Positions 32,849 to 41,069 of a stretch of DNA of 64,000 nt are shown here, piece after piece. The first letter of the stretch is position 1. Every line of letters starts with the position of its first letter. Source of the DNA: Hydrogenophaga sp. Its GTDB lineage: Bacteria; Pseudomonadota; Gammaproteobacteria; Burkholderiales; Burkholderiaceae_C. The stretch spans positions 393,373-457,372 of the forward strand of contig NZ_JAHCKL010000001.1 in NCBI RefSeq assembly GCF_026125785.1, written 5' to 3'. Under the pieces are notes generated by a model. It was not told the origin of the DNA. It saw nothing but the letters and a program-made list of their open reading frames with translations, and did not search any database. The translations under genes and the position numbers were made by a program.

Positions 32849-33901
32849 ATGATCCAGCAACGCTGCTCAGCATCGGCATGGATGGACGCGTTCCTTGATG
32901 AGCGCATGCATCTGCATGGCCTGACGTTTTCGTCAATCCACACCATGCGGATCGAACTCAATGGCTGGTTGCGCTGGCTCAACGCCAGGGGTATTGCGTG
33001 GGATGGGGTCACACCCTCGGACATCCGGCTATGGCTAGGGCACTATCGAGAGTACGCCGATTCGACGATGCAGAAAAAGACCGCAATTCTGCGCAGCCTG
33101 TACCGATGGGCGCGGGCGCACGAGCTCGTCGAATCCGACCCCTGGCAGCCTATCGTTCGTGTATGCAACAACAGACCATGGCGCCCACGTTTCACGCCCT
33201 CTATCCGCGCCGTTGATCTGCTGCTTTCCCAACCCGACGTTACCACCATGATCGGCGTGCGCGACCGCGCCATCCTGGAGCTGTTGTATGCGACGGGTCT
33301 GCGCGCGGCCGAGTTGCTTGGCCTGGCCTGCCATCAGGTCGCCAGCGGAGACTCCGACCGGATCATTGCGGTGATGGGAAAGGGTCAGAAGGAACGCATC
33401 GTGATCTACGGGCGAACCGCACAGACATGGCTGCGCTACTACCTCCGTGTGGCCAGGCCGCAACTGCTCGCCAGAGCCGAAATCCCCGCTGGTCGGGTAA
33501 CTCAGTTCTTTGTTCATCCCGGGTACATGGGGAGCCTGTCCTATCAGAACTTTCGGCGCATGGTTCGGGATTACGCGGATGCTGCCGGGCTACCCCTGTT
33601 GACCGCCCATTCGCTGCGCCACGCATTTGCCACCCACCTCTATCAGGGCGGCGCCAACCTGAGGGTCATCCAGGAACTGCTCGGCCATAGTCATCTGGCA
33701 ACGACCTGCATCTATGCCCGGCCAGCGCCAGAGTTGATGCTGGCATTCATTGAGCGCTTTCATCCGCGCGGTATCCACTACGATCGATCTCAACGCTGCC
33801 AACCCCGGGACACGTTGATCCGCCCCGTCACATCGTTGCGACCCGTGCAGAAAGATCACCTCGCTTTGTTTGATCGCTGGCTTGTCAAAACAGCGACATG
33901 A
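32849..33901 (+). CDS. XerC/D-like tyrosine recombinase
   Basis: 350 residues from ATG 32849, behind GAGGTGGGG; a frame extending to 32810 has no ribosome site. The N-terminal SAM-like domain (WMDAFLDERMHLHG) is followed by the catalytic half: Arg in TGLRAAELLG near 149, HSLRHAFATHL near 254, GHSHLATTCIYAR with Tyr near 290. Residues 305-350 are an extension whose last codons lie in a 27-bp direct repeat. Two other integrase fragments exist in the window; this is the only intact single recombinase. Confidence 0.9.
   Translation: MIQQRCSASAWMDAFLDERMHLHGLTFSSIHTMRIELNGWLRWLNARGIAWDGVTPSDIRLWLGHYREYADSTMQKKTAILRSLYRWARAHELVESDPWQPIVRVCNNRPWRPRFTPSIRAVDLLLSQPDVTTMIGVRDRAILELLYATGLRAAELLGLACHQVASGDSDRIIAVMGKGQKERIVIYGRTAQTWLRYYLRVARPQLLARAEIPAGRVTQFFVHPGYMGSLSYQNFRRMVRDYADAAGLPLLTAHSLRHAFATHLYQGGANLRVIQELLGHSHLATTCIYARPAPELMLAFIERFHPRGIHYDRSQRCQPRDTLIRPVTSLRPVQKDHLALFDRWLVKTAT
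33875..33901 (+). repeat. 27-bp direct repeat, left copy
   Basis: Identical to 35438-35464; begins CGCTGGCTTG and ends GCGACATGA. It encodes the last residues of the recombinase (RWLVKTAT) and, on the opposite strand, the last residues of the gene at 35448 (MSLF). The two copies bracket the TA island. Confidence 0.9.
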
Positions 33902-33962
33902 ACGCCAGTGTGGCCGGGGTATTCTCCATTCTCCGGGCTATGAACGGCGAGATTCGAGAAGG

Positions 33963-34370
33963 TCAAGCGGTCTTGACCTCGTTGAGAAGGTCGGGGTGAC
34001 GATCCAGCAGCTTGAACAGCTTGACCAAGGCCAGGGGCGGCTTGGTCTTGCCGTTCTCGTAGCGCGAGAAGGCATTGATACCGCCACCGAAGATTTCGGC
34101 GGCCTCGCGTTGGCCGAGGTCGAGCTTCTTGCGCACGTTGACGATGAAGGCGGGGTCAACGATGGCCGCATTCACCTGCTTGTTGAACGCCTGCATCTCA
34201 CGCATGACGCGCTCGGTCTCAAGCATATCGGTGATGGACTCATCGCACGCCGGGCAAAAGTCAGCCGTCACCGCAGGAATCACCGTGGTTTCGCCCTTGT
34301 AGGTATAGGGCAGGTCGCGGGTGTCGTGGATCAGTTCCGCCGCGCCGCAAACAGGACATTTCATGGTCAT
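33963..34370 (-). CDS. mqsA: MqsA-type antitoxin
   Basis: 135 residues. The N-terminal zinc domain has CPVCG and FCPACDE; the C-terminal XRE-like helix-turn-helix follows (LDLGQREAAEIFGGGINAFS). ATG at 34370 overlaps the stop of the MqsR remnant (ATGA); ATG 34364 (MKCPVCG) is equally possible and has AAGGAG at better spacing. MqsA represses its own operon and neutralises the RNase MqsR. Its toxin is truncated here, so it is an orphan antitoxin. Confidence 0.93.
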   Translation of the reverse strand: MTMKCPVCGAAELIHDTRDLPYTYKGETTVIPAVTADFCPACDESITDMLETERVMREMQAFNKQVNAAIVDPAFIVNVRKKLDLGQREAAEIFGGGINAFSRYENGKTKPPLALVKLFKLLDRHPDLLNEVKTA

Positions 34371-34480
34371 AGCTCCTTGTAAGACACGATCAGCACGTCA
34401 TCAATGACCGTCAACTTCAGGTACAGGTCGCCCGCCGGCGTGCTTGTGCGGTACACGTCCTGCCATACCTTGTACTGAAT
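34367..34480 (-). pseudogene. mqsR: mqsR toxin remnant, C-terminal third
   Basis: The last 37 residues read IQYKVWQDVYRTSTPAGDLY then LKLTVIDDVLIVSYKEL, matching the end of MqsR (IWQDVY ... VYLKITVI). Upstream of about 34480 the frame enters a fragment of a different TA module. The N-terminal two thirds of the RNase are missing. Confidence 0.85.
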
Positions 34481-34493
34481 TTGCTGACACCCG

Positions 34494-34690
34494 GCGACCT
34501 GCCGCCGAAGTTCCGTGCCAAGGTGCTCGCTGAGGCGCAACCGGTATGAGCGCGAACCACCGACGGCCGGATTACCTTGACCACATCCAGCAGGCCGCGA
34601 CCGATGCATGCAGCTTCGTGGAAGGGCTGACCGAGGACGACTTCCAGGCCGACAAGCGCACCCAACCCAGCAGGCCGTCATGAGCCTCCA
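34494..34690 (+). pseudogene. MntA C-terminus and frameshifted HepT N-terminus
   Basis: On the plus strand DLPPKFRAKVLAEAQPV ends with TGA overlapping ATG 34546, as in MntA/HepT pairs. The following frame reads YLDHIQQAATDACSFVEGLT, the start of a HepT (DUF86) toxin. A tandem duplication of ACCCA at about 34660 shifts the frame; without it the text would continue TQQAVMSL as in the family. Both genes are truncated by neighbouring TA genes. Confidence 0.75.
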
Positions 34691-34704
34691 CTTTACCGCT
34701 GGCG

Positions 34705-34986
34705 TCAACCGAAAAGCTCGCTGTGTGAGCCACGCCGCGCCAACCGCAGGGTGTCGGCACCGGATTTGCGGTAGATCAGCAGCAGGTCTGGCTTGACATG
34801 GCATTCACGGTAACCCGCCCAATTGCCGGACAGGTCGTGGTCTCGGTGACGCGCATCGAGGGGCTGGTCGGTCGCCAGCGCGACCAGTATCGGTTTGAGC
34901 TCGTCATCGAGTGTGGCACGGTGCTGGCCCTTGGCTTCGCGCTTGTAGTCGCGCTTGAACGCTGAGGATCGATCAATCGTCCGCAC
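34705..34986 (-). CDS. yafQ: YafQ/RelE-type toxin
   Basis: 93 residues: RSSAFKRDYKREAKG, the core LKPILVALATDQPLDARHRD and HVKPDLLLIYRKSGADTLRL, with LARRGSHSELFG at the end. This is the YafQ branch of RelE toxins, ribosome-dependent mRNA interferases; the catalytic His equivalents (HRDHDL, GSHSELF) are present. It overlaps the upstream antitoxin gene by 14 bases. Appears intact. Confidence 0.93.
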   Translation of the reverse strand: MRTIDRSSAFKRDYKREAKGQHRATLDDELKPILVALATDQPLDARHRDHDLSGNWAGYRECHVKPDLLLIYRKSGADTLRLARRGSHSELFG

Positions 34987-35242
34987 GCAGATCCACCATC
35001 AGATCGTCCACGGTGGCGAACTTTTTGCCCTTGCCGGCTTCTAGCTCAGCGATGGCCTTCTTCGTGGTGGCGTTGGGCACCTTCACCTCGAAGGGCAGGC
35101 GGTGCTCGTCGGCTATGCGCAGCATCAGCAGGCGGATGGCGTCGGAAATCGACAGGCCCATTGCTTCGAGAGCAGTGGCTGCGCGCTCCTTGGTGTCGGA
35201 GTCAATACGGGCGCGGACATAGGTGTCGGCGGTTGTGCTCAT
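34973..35242 (-). CDS. dinJ: DinJ/RelB-type antitoxin
   Basis: 89 residues. Ribbon-helix-helix N-terminus (TYVRARIDSDTKERAATALE, MGLSISDAIRLLMLRIADE) and the FEVKVPNATT toxin-binding region typical of DinJ. It is first in the operon with the YafQ-like toxin. A run of TTGTAGTC / GACTACAA (35277-35297, imperfect palindrome) upstream may be its operator. Confidence 0.93.
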   Translation of the reverse strand: MSTTADTYVRARIDSDTKERAATALEAMGLSISDAIRLLMLRIADEHRLPFEVKVPNATTKKAIAELEAGKGKKFATVDDLMVDLRADD

Positions 35243-35437
35243 GGCAGTTATCCGGGAACGGTTCAGACATGCACATTGTAGTCACAACAAGACTACAAAT
35301 CGCCAACTCATTGATGCCACAAGACGTGACGGGTGCGATGCTTCGTTGCCCCTGCAGAGCGCACCGCACTACGCCAGGGCACCATGACCCGCCGTATCAC
35401 GTGGCTGCAGCTGCCAGCACAGTCCCCCCTGGTGGAA

Positions 35438-35464
35438 CGCTGGCTTGTCAAAACAGCGACATGA
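35438..35464 (+). repeat. 27-bp direct repeat, right copy
   Basis: Second copy of the repeat at 33875-33901. Just upstream the plus frame ITWLQLPAQSPLVERWLV resembles, but is not identical to, the C-terminus of the recombinase at 32849 (PVTSLRPVQ-...-FDRWLV), so this copy is the 3' end of a diverged version of the same gene. Confidence 0.85.
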
Positions 35465-36359
35465 CCACGAACACCATGCAGACCACGATCAACCCCCGCT
35501 TCATGTACAGCAGCAGATCGGCCGTGGCGATCACGCCCCTGGCGTAGCGCTGCCAGACACCCAGCATCGCGCTGCCGACCACAAGCAGAGTGACCACCAC
35601 CAGCAGCATCTGGTTGATGGAGCGCAGCTTTGCCATGCTGATGCCAGAGCCCGACTGGAAGCCCGCCGCTATGGCCGCGTTCATGCTCATGCATCCGCCG
35701 CTGCCGTCGCGCACGCAACTCGACGGCGTCCAGGACGGGTTGTAGCTTGTCCCGGTTCCCGCTATGGGGGGTGAACCCGGACTGGGCGCCGGGCCAGAGC
35801 TACCGCCCGTCATCTTGTCGGCCATGGTGCAGATCGTCGTGCCGTTGATGTCGGCAAAGCCCGTGCATTTGCCCGAGTTGATCATCGTTTGGCAGTTGCC
35901 GACACCGAGCTGAACGCACGACAGCACCAGGTTGCCATCGACCGTGCGGCCGTCAAACTTGCCCAGGGCGACCAGCGACGCGGGCGGCTTAGTGGCCAGC
36001 ATCTGCGTGGTCAGCTTCGACCACGCATCGACCTGTTGCTGCAGGCTCCAGGTCTGGAATACCGCTGGCTCAACCTTGGCGAACTCCTTGACGTTCTGCG
36101 TGTTCAATTGCAGTACGCCAAAACAGCATGAGCCGTTGTAGATCCCCAGCCGGCCGCCGCTCTCGAACATGGCCAGGTTGCCCACGGCGTCCGCGTTGGC
36201 GCGCAGCCATGGGCTGGCATGGGGCGAGTTGCGCACGGCGTTCGCCACATCCGCCGCCGTAACCCGATCCTGGGCATGTGACTGCCTGGCCAGCATGAGT
36301 GTCGCCACGGCCAGCAGGGCGATGATCAGCCAGCGAAGGGTGGAGGGCAGGGCCGTCAT
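35448..36359 (-). CDS. Lysozyme-like protein fused to a small ICE membrane domain
   Basis: 303 residues from ATG 36359 (MTALPSTLRWLIIALLAVAT, a signal peptide). The middle part LAMFESGGRLGIYNGSCCFG then VLQLN has the E-S-G-G and Q-L patterns of lytic transglycosylase-like proteins. The C-terminal 80 residues (GFQSGSGISMAKLRSINQML, two membrane helices) closely resemble the small conserved ICE protein at 52180-52410 (AFQSGSGIDPLVL). It would open peptidoglycan for the conjugation channel and may sit in the membrane. Last gene of its minus-strand operon. Confidence 0.75.
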   Translation of the reverse strand: MTALPSTLRWLIIALLAVATLMLARQSHAQDRVTAADVANAVRNSPHASPWLRANADAVGNLAMFESGGRLGIYNGSCCFGVLQLNTQNVKEFAKVEPAVFQTWSLQQQVDAWSKLTTQMLATKPPASLVALGKFDGRTVDGNLVLSCVQLGVGNCQTMINSGKCTGFADINGTTICTMADKMTGGSSGPAPSPGSPPIAGTGTSYNPSWTPSSCVRDGSGGCMSMNAAIAAGFQSGSGISMAKLRSINQMLLVVVTLLVVGSAMLGVWQRYARGVIATADLLLYMKRGLIVVCMVFVVMSLF

Positions 36360-36379
36360 GAGGTCGCCTCGGCTGCGGC

Positions 36380-36985
36380 TCAGGGCAGCTTGATTGCCCG
36401 GTTGCATTCCGGCGCCGGCTTGCCGTACTGCACCACGCGGACATAGGCCATCCTGTTCTTCGCATCAAACGCGACCTGCTCGTAGTTGCGCGACTTGGGC
36501 TGAAACTGGTCGTTCGAGGTGATGTTGCAGTAGCGCGGAAAGTCCTGCTGCGTGGCCTGTCCACCCGATAGGCTTTGGATCACCACGCGCATCGGGCATA
36601 TGGCATAGATGGGGGTGTTGATGGCGCTGCTGTTGGGCGGGTCTTCACACTGCGGATAGACCAGCGATGCGGCGCTCAGGATGGTGAAGATGTACCGATT
36701 GCCACCTGACTCGAATGCAGCAATGTTCACGAATGCGGGGTATTTGCCTCCGCTTTCATGCGGCGGAAGACCCTCCAGTGTCGGCGCCCAGATCGCGGCG
36801 GCGAGCTTTCTGGATTCAGGTGTGCCCTCATAGCCGGGGAAGTTGAAATCGAAGGCCAGCATATCCATGGTTTGCCACTGCAGGCCCTTCGGGAACTCCA
36901 CCTTCTTGCCCTGGGCCTGGGCGCCCACGGCCAGTGACAGGCCCAGGGCCAGGACGGAAACCGTCTTGCGAAACTGCATATTCAT
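36380..36985 (-). CDS. Exported hypothetical ICE protein
   Basis: 201 residues with signal peptide (VSVLALGLSLAVGAQAQG). Two cysteines in QCEDPPNSSAINTPIYAICP and later ones could form disulphides, consistent with the thiol isomerase gene directly upstream. The segment YPAFVNIAAFESGGNRYIFT echoes the E-S-G-G motif of the downstream lysozyme-like protein. No named family; co-transcribed with the dsbC-like gene. Confidence 0.65.
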   Translation of the reverse strand: MNMQFRKTVSVLALGLSLAVGAQAQGKKVEFPKGLQWQTMDMLAFDFNFPGYEGTPESRKLAAAIWAPTLEGLPPHESGGKYPAFVNIAAFESGGNRYIFTILSAASLVYPQCEDPPNSSAINTPIYAICPMRVVIQSLSGGQATQQDFPRYCNITSNDQFQPKSRNYEQVAFDAKNRMAYVRVVQYGKPAPECNRAIKLP

Positions 36986-37012
36986 CACTCCTGCTGCGTC
37001 TTTACTGGGCCG

Positions 37013-37738
37013 CTATTGCGCCTTGCCGCTGGCATCGAGCTCGGCCACGAACTGCTCAGGCGGGGTGGCTCCCACCAGGCGCTTGCCATTGCCGAGGAAT
37101 ACCGTGGGCGTGTTCTGGATGCGGTGTTTTTCACCGAACTTGAGGATTTCCACCAGGCCCGACACGTCGCAGTCCTGGTTGCCGGTCGGGCGCCGGCCCG
37201 CCATGATGGCCTTCCAGGTGCCGGCCCGGTCAGGAGAGCACCAGGCCGTGCGCGCCAGCGCCTGCGAGCTCGGGTCAATGACCGGTAACATGAAGCGGTA
37301 CACGGTCACGTCATCGAGCTGATCGACGAACTTGGTGAACACCCTGCAGATGGGGCAGTTGGGATCTTCAAAGAGGGCGACCTTGCGGCTGCCGTTGCCA
37401 TGCACCTCCTTGATCGCATGCTTGAGCGGCAGGCTGGAGAACGGCACCGAGGTCAGCCGGTTCATGGTGTCCGCCGTCAGATCCTGCCGGGTCTGCATGT
37501 CGAGCATCGTGCCGCCGATGATGCCGAAGCGCCCGCTGGCGTCGGTGTAGAACACCTCGCCGTCAGAAATCACCTGGTAGATGCCAGGGGCAGGCGTCGC
37601 CTGAATCTGATCGACCTTGACCTTGCCGCCTGTCAGGCGCTCGATGTTTGCCTTGATGGTGGCGGGCGATTGGGCCAGGGCGCTGCCGCTGGCAAACAGT
37701 GCCGCCAGCGTGATGGCGAGGATGTGCCTGGGTATCAT
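37013..37738 (-). CDS. dsbC: DsbC/G-type thiol:disulphide isomerase
   Basis: 241 residues from ATG 37738 (MIPRHILAITLAALFASG, signal peptide). The N-terminal dimerisation domain (VDQIQATPAPGIYQVISDGE) is followed by the thioredoxin fold with active site PNCPICR and cis-Pro loop NTPTVFLGNGKRLVG. ICEs of this type carry their own isomerase to fold cysteine-rich pilus and channel proteins such as the TraU- and TraH-like ones encoded at 41-44 kb. Confidence 0.92.
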   Translation of the reverse strand: MIPRHILAITLAALFASGSALAQSPATIKANIERLTGGKVKVDQIQATPAPGIYQVISDGEVFYTDASGRFGIIGGTMLDMQTRQDLTADTMNRLTSVPFSSLPLKHAIKEVHGNGSRKVALFEDPNCPICRVFTKFVDQLDDVTVYRFMLPVIDPSSQALARTAWCSPDRAGTWKAIMAGRRPTGNQDCDVSGLVEILKFGEKHRIQNTPTVFLGNGKRLVGATPPEQFVAELDASGKAQ

Positions 37739-37754
37739 GCAACGGGACTCCCTG

Positions 37755-38261
37755 TCAGTAGTCGAAGGCCCGCACGCCCTTGGCAGCGCGGCAGGTTTCG
37801 ATGGTGTTGCGAATGAGCTGTGACACATCCATCGCGTTCGGGATGGCGTTGATCAGCAGCGTGGGGCACGAGGCATCTGTCGTGTGCAGAGTGATCCGGT
37901 CGCGGCCAAAGATGGTCTGCATCAGCGTGCTGCCGATGGACATGTCCTTGACCCGGTAGAGCTCCAGGGACTCCACCCGTTTGACGATGATCCCGGACTC
38001 CACCAGCAGCCGCTGGTCGGTCAGTGTGTAGCGGTGATTCGCCGTGGCCAGGTAGCGGTACAAGGCCCAGGCCACGGGAAACAGCAGCCAGAAGCAGAAC
38101 AGGGCAAACACAAACACCGCGGCGTTCACCACCTGTCCCTCCGAGGCCGACCACAGCACATGCACTTCGGGCGTCGCGTTGATACCGGAGTGAACCGGCA
38201 TCGCCGCTGACTCCAGGGCCGTCCTGCTCGCTGGTGCTGCTGAAGTAGGGTCTGTGTGCAT
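37755..38261 (-). CDS. Membrane protein with bacterial PH-like domain
   Basis: 168 residues from ATG 38261 (MHTDPTSAAPASR). Two or three membrane segments (VNAAVFVFALFCFWLLFPVA) precede a bPH2 domain (HRYTLTDQRLLVESGIIVKR, LELYRVKDMSIG, RITLHTTDASCPTLLI). Such YdbS-like proteins occur widely with unknown function. It is first in the dsbC operon, just below the regulatory motif at 38308. Confidence 0.82.
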   Translation of the reverse strand: MHTDPTSAAPASRTALESAAMPVHSGINATPEVHVLWSASEGQVVNAAVFVFALFCFWLLFPVAWALYRYLATANHRYTLTDQRLLVESGIIVKRVESLELYRVKDMSIGSTLMQTIFGRDRITLHTTDASCPTLLINAIPNAMDVSQLIRNTIETCRAAKGVRAFDY

Positions 38262-38354
38262 GGGATCAGAATAGATGGGCGGTTGAAGGCTGTCAGCACG
38301 CAAGCCTGGGTTACGTGACGGAGGGTAAGCGCTTGACGCTATCTGAAAAACATG
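38262..38354. promoter_or_regulatory. Divergent promoter region with motif copy 1
   Basis: GGGTTACGTGACGGAGG (38308-38324) is followed by TTGACG, 17 bases and TATTCA (plus strand). The minus strand has CTGACA, 17 bases and TATTCT leading to the PH-domain operon. The same upstream block and spacing occurs at 59774 and 60202. A regulator binding directly upstream of the -35 box is inferred. Confidence 0.55.
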
Positions 38355-38597
38355 CTATTCATGGCGCGCGTCATCCTTGTAGTTTTCGGCCTCTCGCTGG
38401 AGCGCTATGCGTAGCGCTTCGTCCTCGATCGTAGCCTCGACCCGCATGTAGTCGTCGCTCATCCAGGTGTAGGCCGCACCTTCTTCGACAGATTGCACCG
38501 TGCCATCGGGCCACACCCGGTAGCTGACCGTGGCATCTGGGTCGCCCACGCACGGGGCAGGCTGCGGGCCGATCGATGTTGTTGCTGATCGGCTCAT
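38355..38597 (-). CDS. Hypothetical protein
   Basis: 80 residues from MSRSATTSIGPQPAP, with a conserved-looking core (VSYRVWPDGTVQSVEEGAAY, WMSDDYMRVEATIEDEAL). The C-terminus is charged. No family recognised. It lies upstream of the motif-bearing promoter and downstream of a small divergent gene. The start is uncertain because the upstream bases lack a strong ribosome site; a longer frame reaches 38654. Confidence 0.55.
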   Translation of the reverse strand: MSRSATTSIGPQPAPCVGDPDATVSYRVWPDGTVQSVEEGAAYTWMSDDYMRVEATIEDEALRIALQREAENYKDDARHE

Positions 38598-38665
38598 GGC
38601 GATTGACGGACAGGAGCTGTCCCATTCATCATGGGACGCAGGGGAACGAACCACAGGAGTAAAAA

Positions 38666-38920
38666 ATGAACCATGTTGACTACCTCAAGCGGCTGGGCCT
38701 GCAAGGCGGCAGGCTGGTGTGGCGCGTGCTCATGATCCTGGGGCCGGTGGTTGGATATTCGATTTGGCAAAGCATGAGATCCATGTTCACAGCTGCGGAT
38801 CAGCTGCATAACAGCAGCAAAGAGGAATATGGCGAGTTTCCCGATGGAACGCCATGGGTTGAGAATATCGAGCATGAGGCATGGGAATCTGTGTACGGAA
38901 AGGACGCGCGACGAATTTGA
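38666..38920 (+). CDS. Small hypothetical protein with one membrane helix
   Basis: 84 residues behind AGGAGTAAAAA. It has a hydrophobic stretch (GGRLVWRVLMILGPVVGYSI) and an acidic C-terminal half (EEYGEFPDGTPWVENIEHEA). No family recognised. It is the only plus-strand gene in the transfer region, converging on the TraG-like gene with no gap. It is close to the plus-strand promoter at 38308, which may read into it. Confidence 0.6.
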   Translation: MNHVDYLKRLGLQGGRLVWRVLMILGPVVGYSIWQSMRSMFTAADQLHNSSKEEYGEFPDGTPWVENIEHEAWESVYGKDARRI

Positions 38921-40558
38921 TTAGCGTTTGCCGCGAGTCACAAACGACGTTGAAGTCTTTGCGGATGATTGCGCTGTTGACTCAGCGCTACCCATTAGCT
39001 TTCCTAGTCCACCACCGATATTCACTCCGATCCATGTCATCATCGCTGTCCAAATAACTGGCAGTCCGATGAATAAGGTCAGCAGCAATATGTTCAGGAT
39101 CATCCGCTTGTATCCCTGCGGCGTTGACCCACTGGCGAGGTGCGTCAGTTCCTGAATCAACATATTGCCCTGGCCCCCGGGGTACATGGCGCTGATCAGG
39201 CGCGCGTCTATCCACTGAGCAATGAACCACATCGCGGCCCAGAGCTTCACCGTAAAAATGGCCACAGCGCCGTAAAACATCGCGCGCAGATCGAATCCGC
39301 TCAGAAATACCACCAGCGGCAGGAACATATAGATGCCCATGAGCACCAGCGCCTGCATCATCGGCAACGCCGTGATGAGGGGCGTGAAGGCCACACCCGC
39401 AACCGCTGCGGCCGAGCCAACACCAATGGTGCTCAGGGCGCCCCCGGCGATGCGCCCAATGCTGGTCGCCACGTCATAGTCCGACCCGGAAATCCGATCC
39501 TGATCGACAAAGCTGGGATTGGCCTTGGCCTGTGCCAGCCTGGCAAAGGAGTCCTTACGCTGGTCATTGCTGCCCCAGGTCATGGCGCTGGCACCGACGT
39601 TCAGTAGCTGCTGCCACGTTGATGAGTGAGAAATCATCTGCTCGCGCACGCCCTGCGTGGAATCCTCCCACCACTCCTTGCAGGTGGGGCGCCCCCAGGC
39701 GGGATTGATCACGCCGGGATTGGGCGGCGGCAGGCCGCTGCTGGGGTTGTAGTAGTCCGTGTCCCGCGTGAAATCCACCACGAACCCAGGCACCGGGTTG
39801 TAGCTGCGCATATGGGCGTAGAACCCCGGTTCGGTGCGGAACAGCTGGCTGCCCATCCAATCCACGTCGGTCGGGCCATAGGCCTTGTTGGTGGGGTCAA
39901 GGACGGTCTGGCCTGCCGGAGAAATATCCCCCGCGGTCAGCGTCAGGTAGCGGCTGCGGGCTGGAACAAAGCATTCGCTGTAGAAGCGCTGAACGGAGTT
40001 GAGCACTTTCGGATCTTCGATGGTGGCGGTGCGCGCCAGGTCTTCGACCATGCGGATCGAACTGCCGGAATTGTTCAGGCCGTTGCGCACGGCGTTGTTC
40101 ACGCCCGAACTGATGGCCATTACCGAATACCACCAGGCCGGCACATAGGACAGATTGCCGGTACCGCTCATCGAACCATCGACACTGTCATGCATGGCGC
40201 TGTCGAAGCCCGAGCCCGTGCCGCCATCGCGCGAGCCCTGCACCGGGCTGGGAGCCAGCGGCGTGGCCGGCGGCATGTAGGCGAGATTGGTGTGGTGCAG
40301 CGACGTGATCAGCGTGGTCGCAAAACATACCGACATCACGAACAGCGCAATGATCAGGCGCGTCATCGCGCGCTCCAGCAGGGCCAGCACGCCCGAACTC
40401 TCCAGACCCTGCTCCTTGGCCTCGCGCCAGCTCTGGAAGATGATGATGGCGAACGGAATGATCACCAGGCCAGTGCCGGTGATGACTTCGCTAATGATGT
40501 TGGCGAAGGCCCAGCCGTACATGGTCGTGAAAATCTCCAGGTAGCTGTCGAGCTGCAT
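38921..40558 (-). CDS. TraG-N-type conjugation membrane protein
   Basis: 545 residues. N-terminal helices (LVIIPFAIIIFQSWREAKEQ, MTRLIIALFVMSVCFATTLI) match the TraG N-terminal domain of conjugative elements, followed by a periplasmic region rich in aromatic residues and several C-terminal helices (ITALPMMQALVLMGIYMFLP). It is the largest membrane component of mating-pair stabilisation and channel assembly in GI-type systems. It is at the distal end of the transfer operon. Length and order match PFGI-1/ICEclc. Confidence 0.9.
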   Translation of the reverse strand: MQLDSYLEIFTTMYGWAFANIISEVITGTGLVIIPFAIIIFQSWREAKEQGLESSGVLALLERAMTRLIIALFVMSVCFATTLITSLHHTNLAYMPPATPLAPSPVQGSRDGGTGSGFDSAMHDSVDGSMSGTGNLSYVPAWWYSVMAISSGVNNAVRNGLNNSGSSIRMVEDLARTATIEDPKVLNSVQRFYSECFVPARSRYLTLTAGDISPAGQTVLDPTNKAYGPTDVDWMGSQLFRTEPGFYAHMRSYNPVPGFVVDFTRDTDYYNPSSGLPPPNPGVINPAWGRPTCKEWWEDSTQGVREQMISHSSTWQQLLNVGASAMTWGSNDQRKDSFARLAQAKANPSFVDQDRISGSDYDVATSIGRIAGGALSTIGVGSAAAVAGVAFTPLITALPMMQALVLMGIYMFLPLVVFLSGFDLRAMFYGAVAIFTVKLWAAMWFIAQWIDARLISAMYPGGQGNMLIQELTHLASGSTPQGYKRMILNILLLTLFIGLPVIWTAMMTWIGVNIGGGLGKLMGSAESTAQSSAKTSTSFVTRGKR

Positions 40559-40599
40559 GATCGTTGCCTTTCTTCATTCACGGGCGGTGCCTGCCGGCC

Positions 40600-41055
40600 T
40601 CACCCTCCCAAGCCCAGGTAGCGCCACAGGGTCGTCGGCCCTATGGGCACCAGCAGCAGGTAGGCCACGCCCAGCGCCAGCACGGCCGGGCGCAGGCGCA
40701 GCACGCGGGCCAGCTCGTGGGTCTTGACGATGTTGCGGGCATGGCCCCAGGCCACGATGCGCTGCCACCAGATGCCTATGGCCGCCAGGGCCAGGCATTG
40801 CGCGAACAGGCCCCAGCGCTTGATGCTGGCCGCCAGCTGCAGCCAGTCCTGCAGGGTCTGCTGGCTGACCTGGGAGCGTGCGGCCAGCGAGGCCAGTAAT
40901 GCCGCGACCAGCACACAGATCAGAACGAGCAGCGCCAGGCGCAGCACCAGCCGTCCGATGCCGCGCGCCTGCTGTGCGCGAGACTTCGTGCTGTCGGCCT
41001 GGAGCGGTGTCCGCTCGCTCTTGGGCGACTCGGGAGGTGGCGTGTGCTGCGTCAT
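40600..41055 (-). CDS. Hypothetical membrane protein of the transfer operon
   Basis: About 151 residues starting MTQHTPPPESP behind TGGAGC; an ATG 18 bases up has no ribosome site. Two membrane segments (LVLRLALLVLICVLVAALLA; WGLFAQCLALAAIGIWW) and a third near the C-terminus (ALGVAYLLLVPIGPTTLW). The same position in related ICEs holds a small membrane gene. Function unknown, presumably accessory to the channel. Confidence 0.7.
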   Translation of the reverse strand: MTQHTPPPESPKSERTPLQADSTKSRAQQARGIGRLVLRLALLVLICVLVAALLASLAARSQVSQQTLQDWLQLAASIKRWGLFAQCLALAAIGIWWQRIVAWGHARNIVKTHELARVLRLRPAVLALGVAYLLLVPIGPTTLWRYLGLGG

Positions 41056-41069
41056 GTTCCGCTCCAGGC

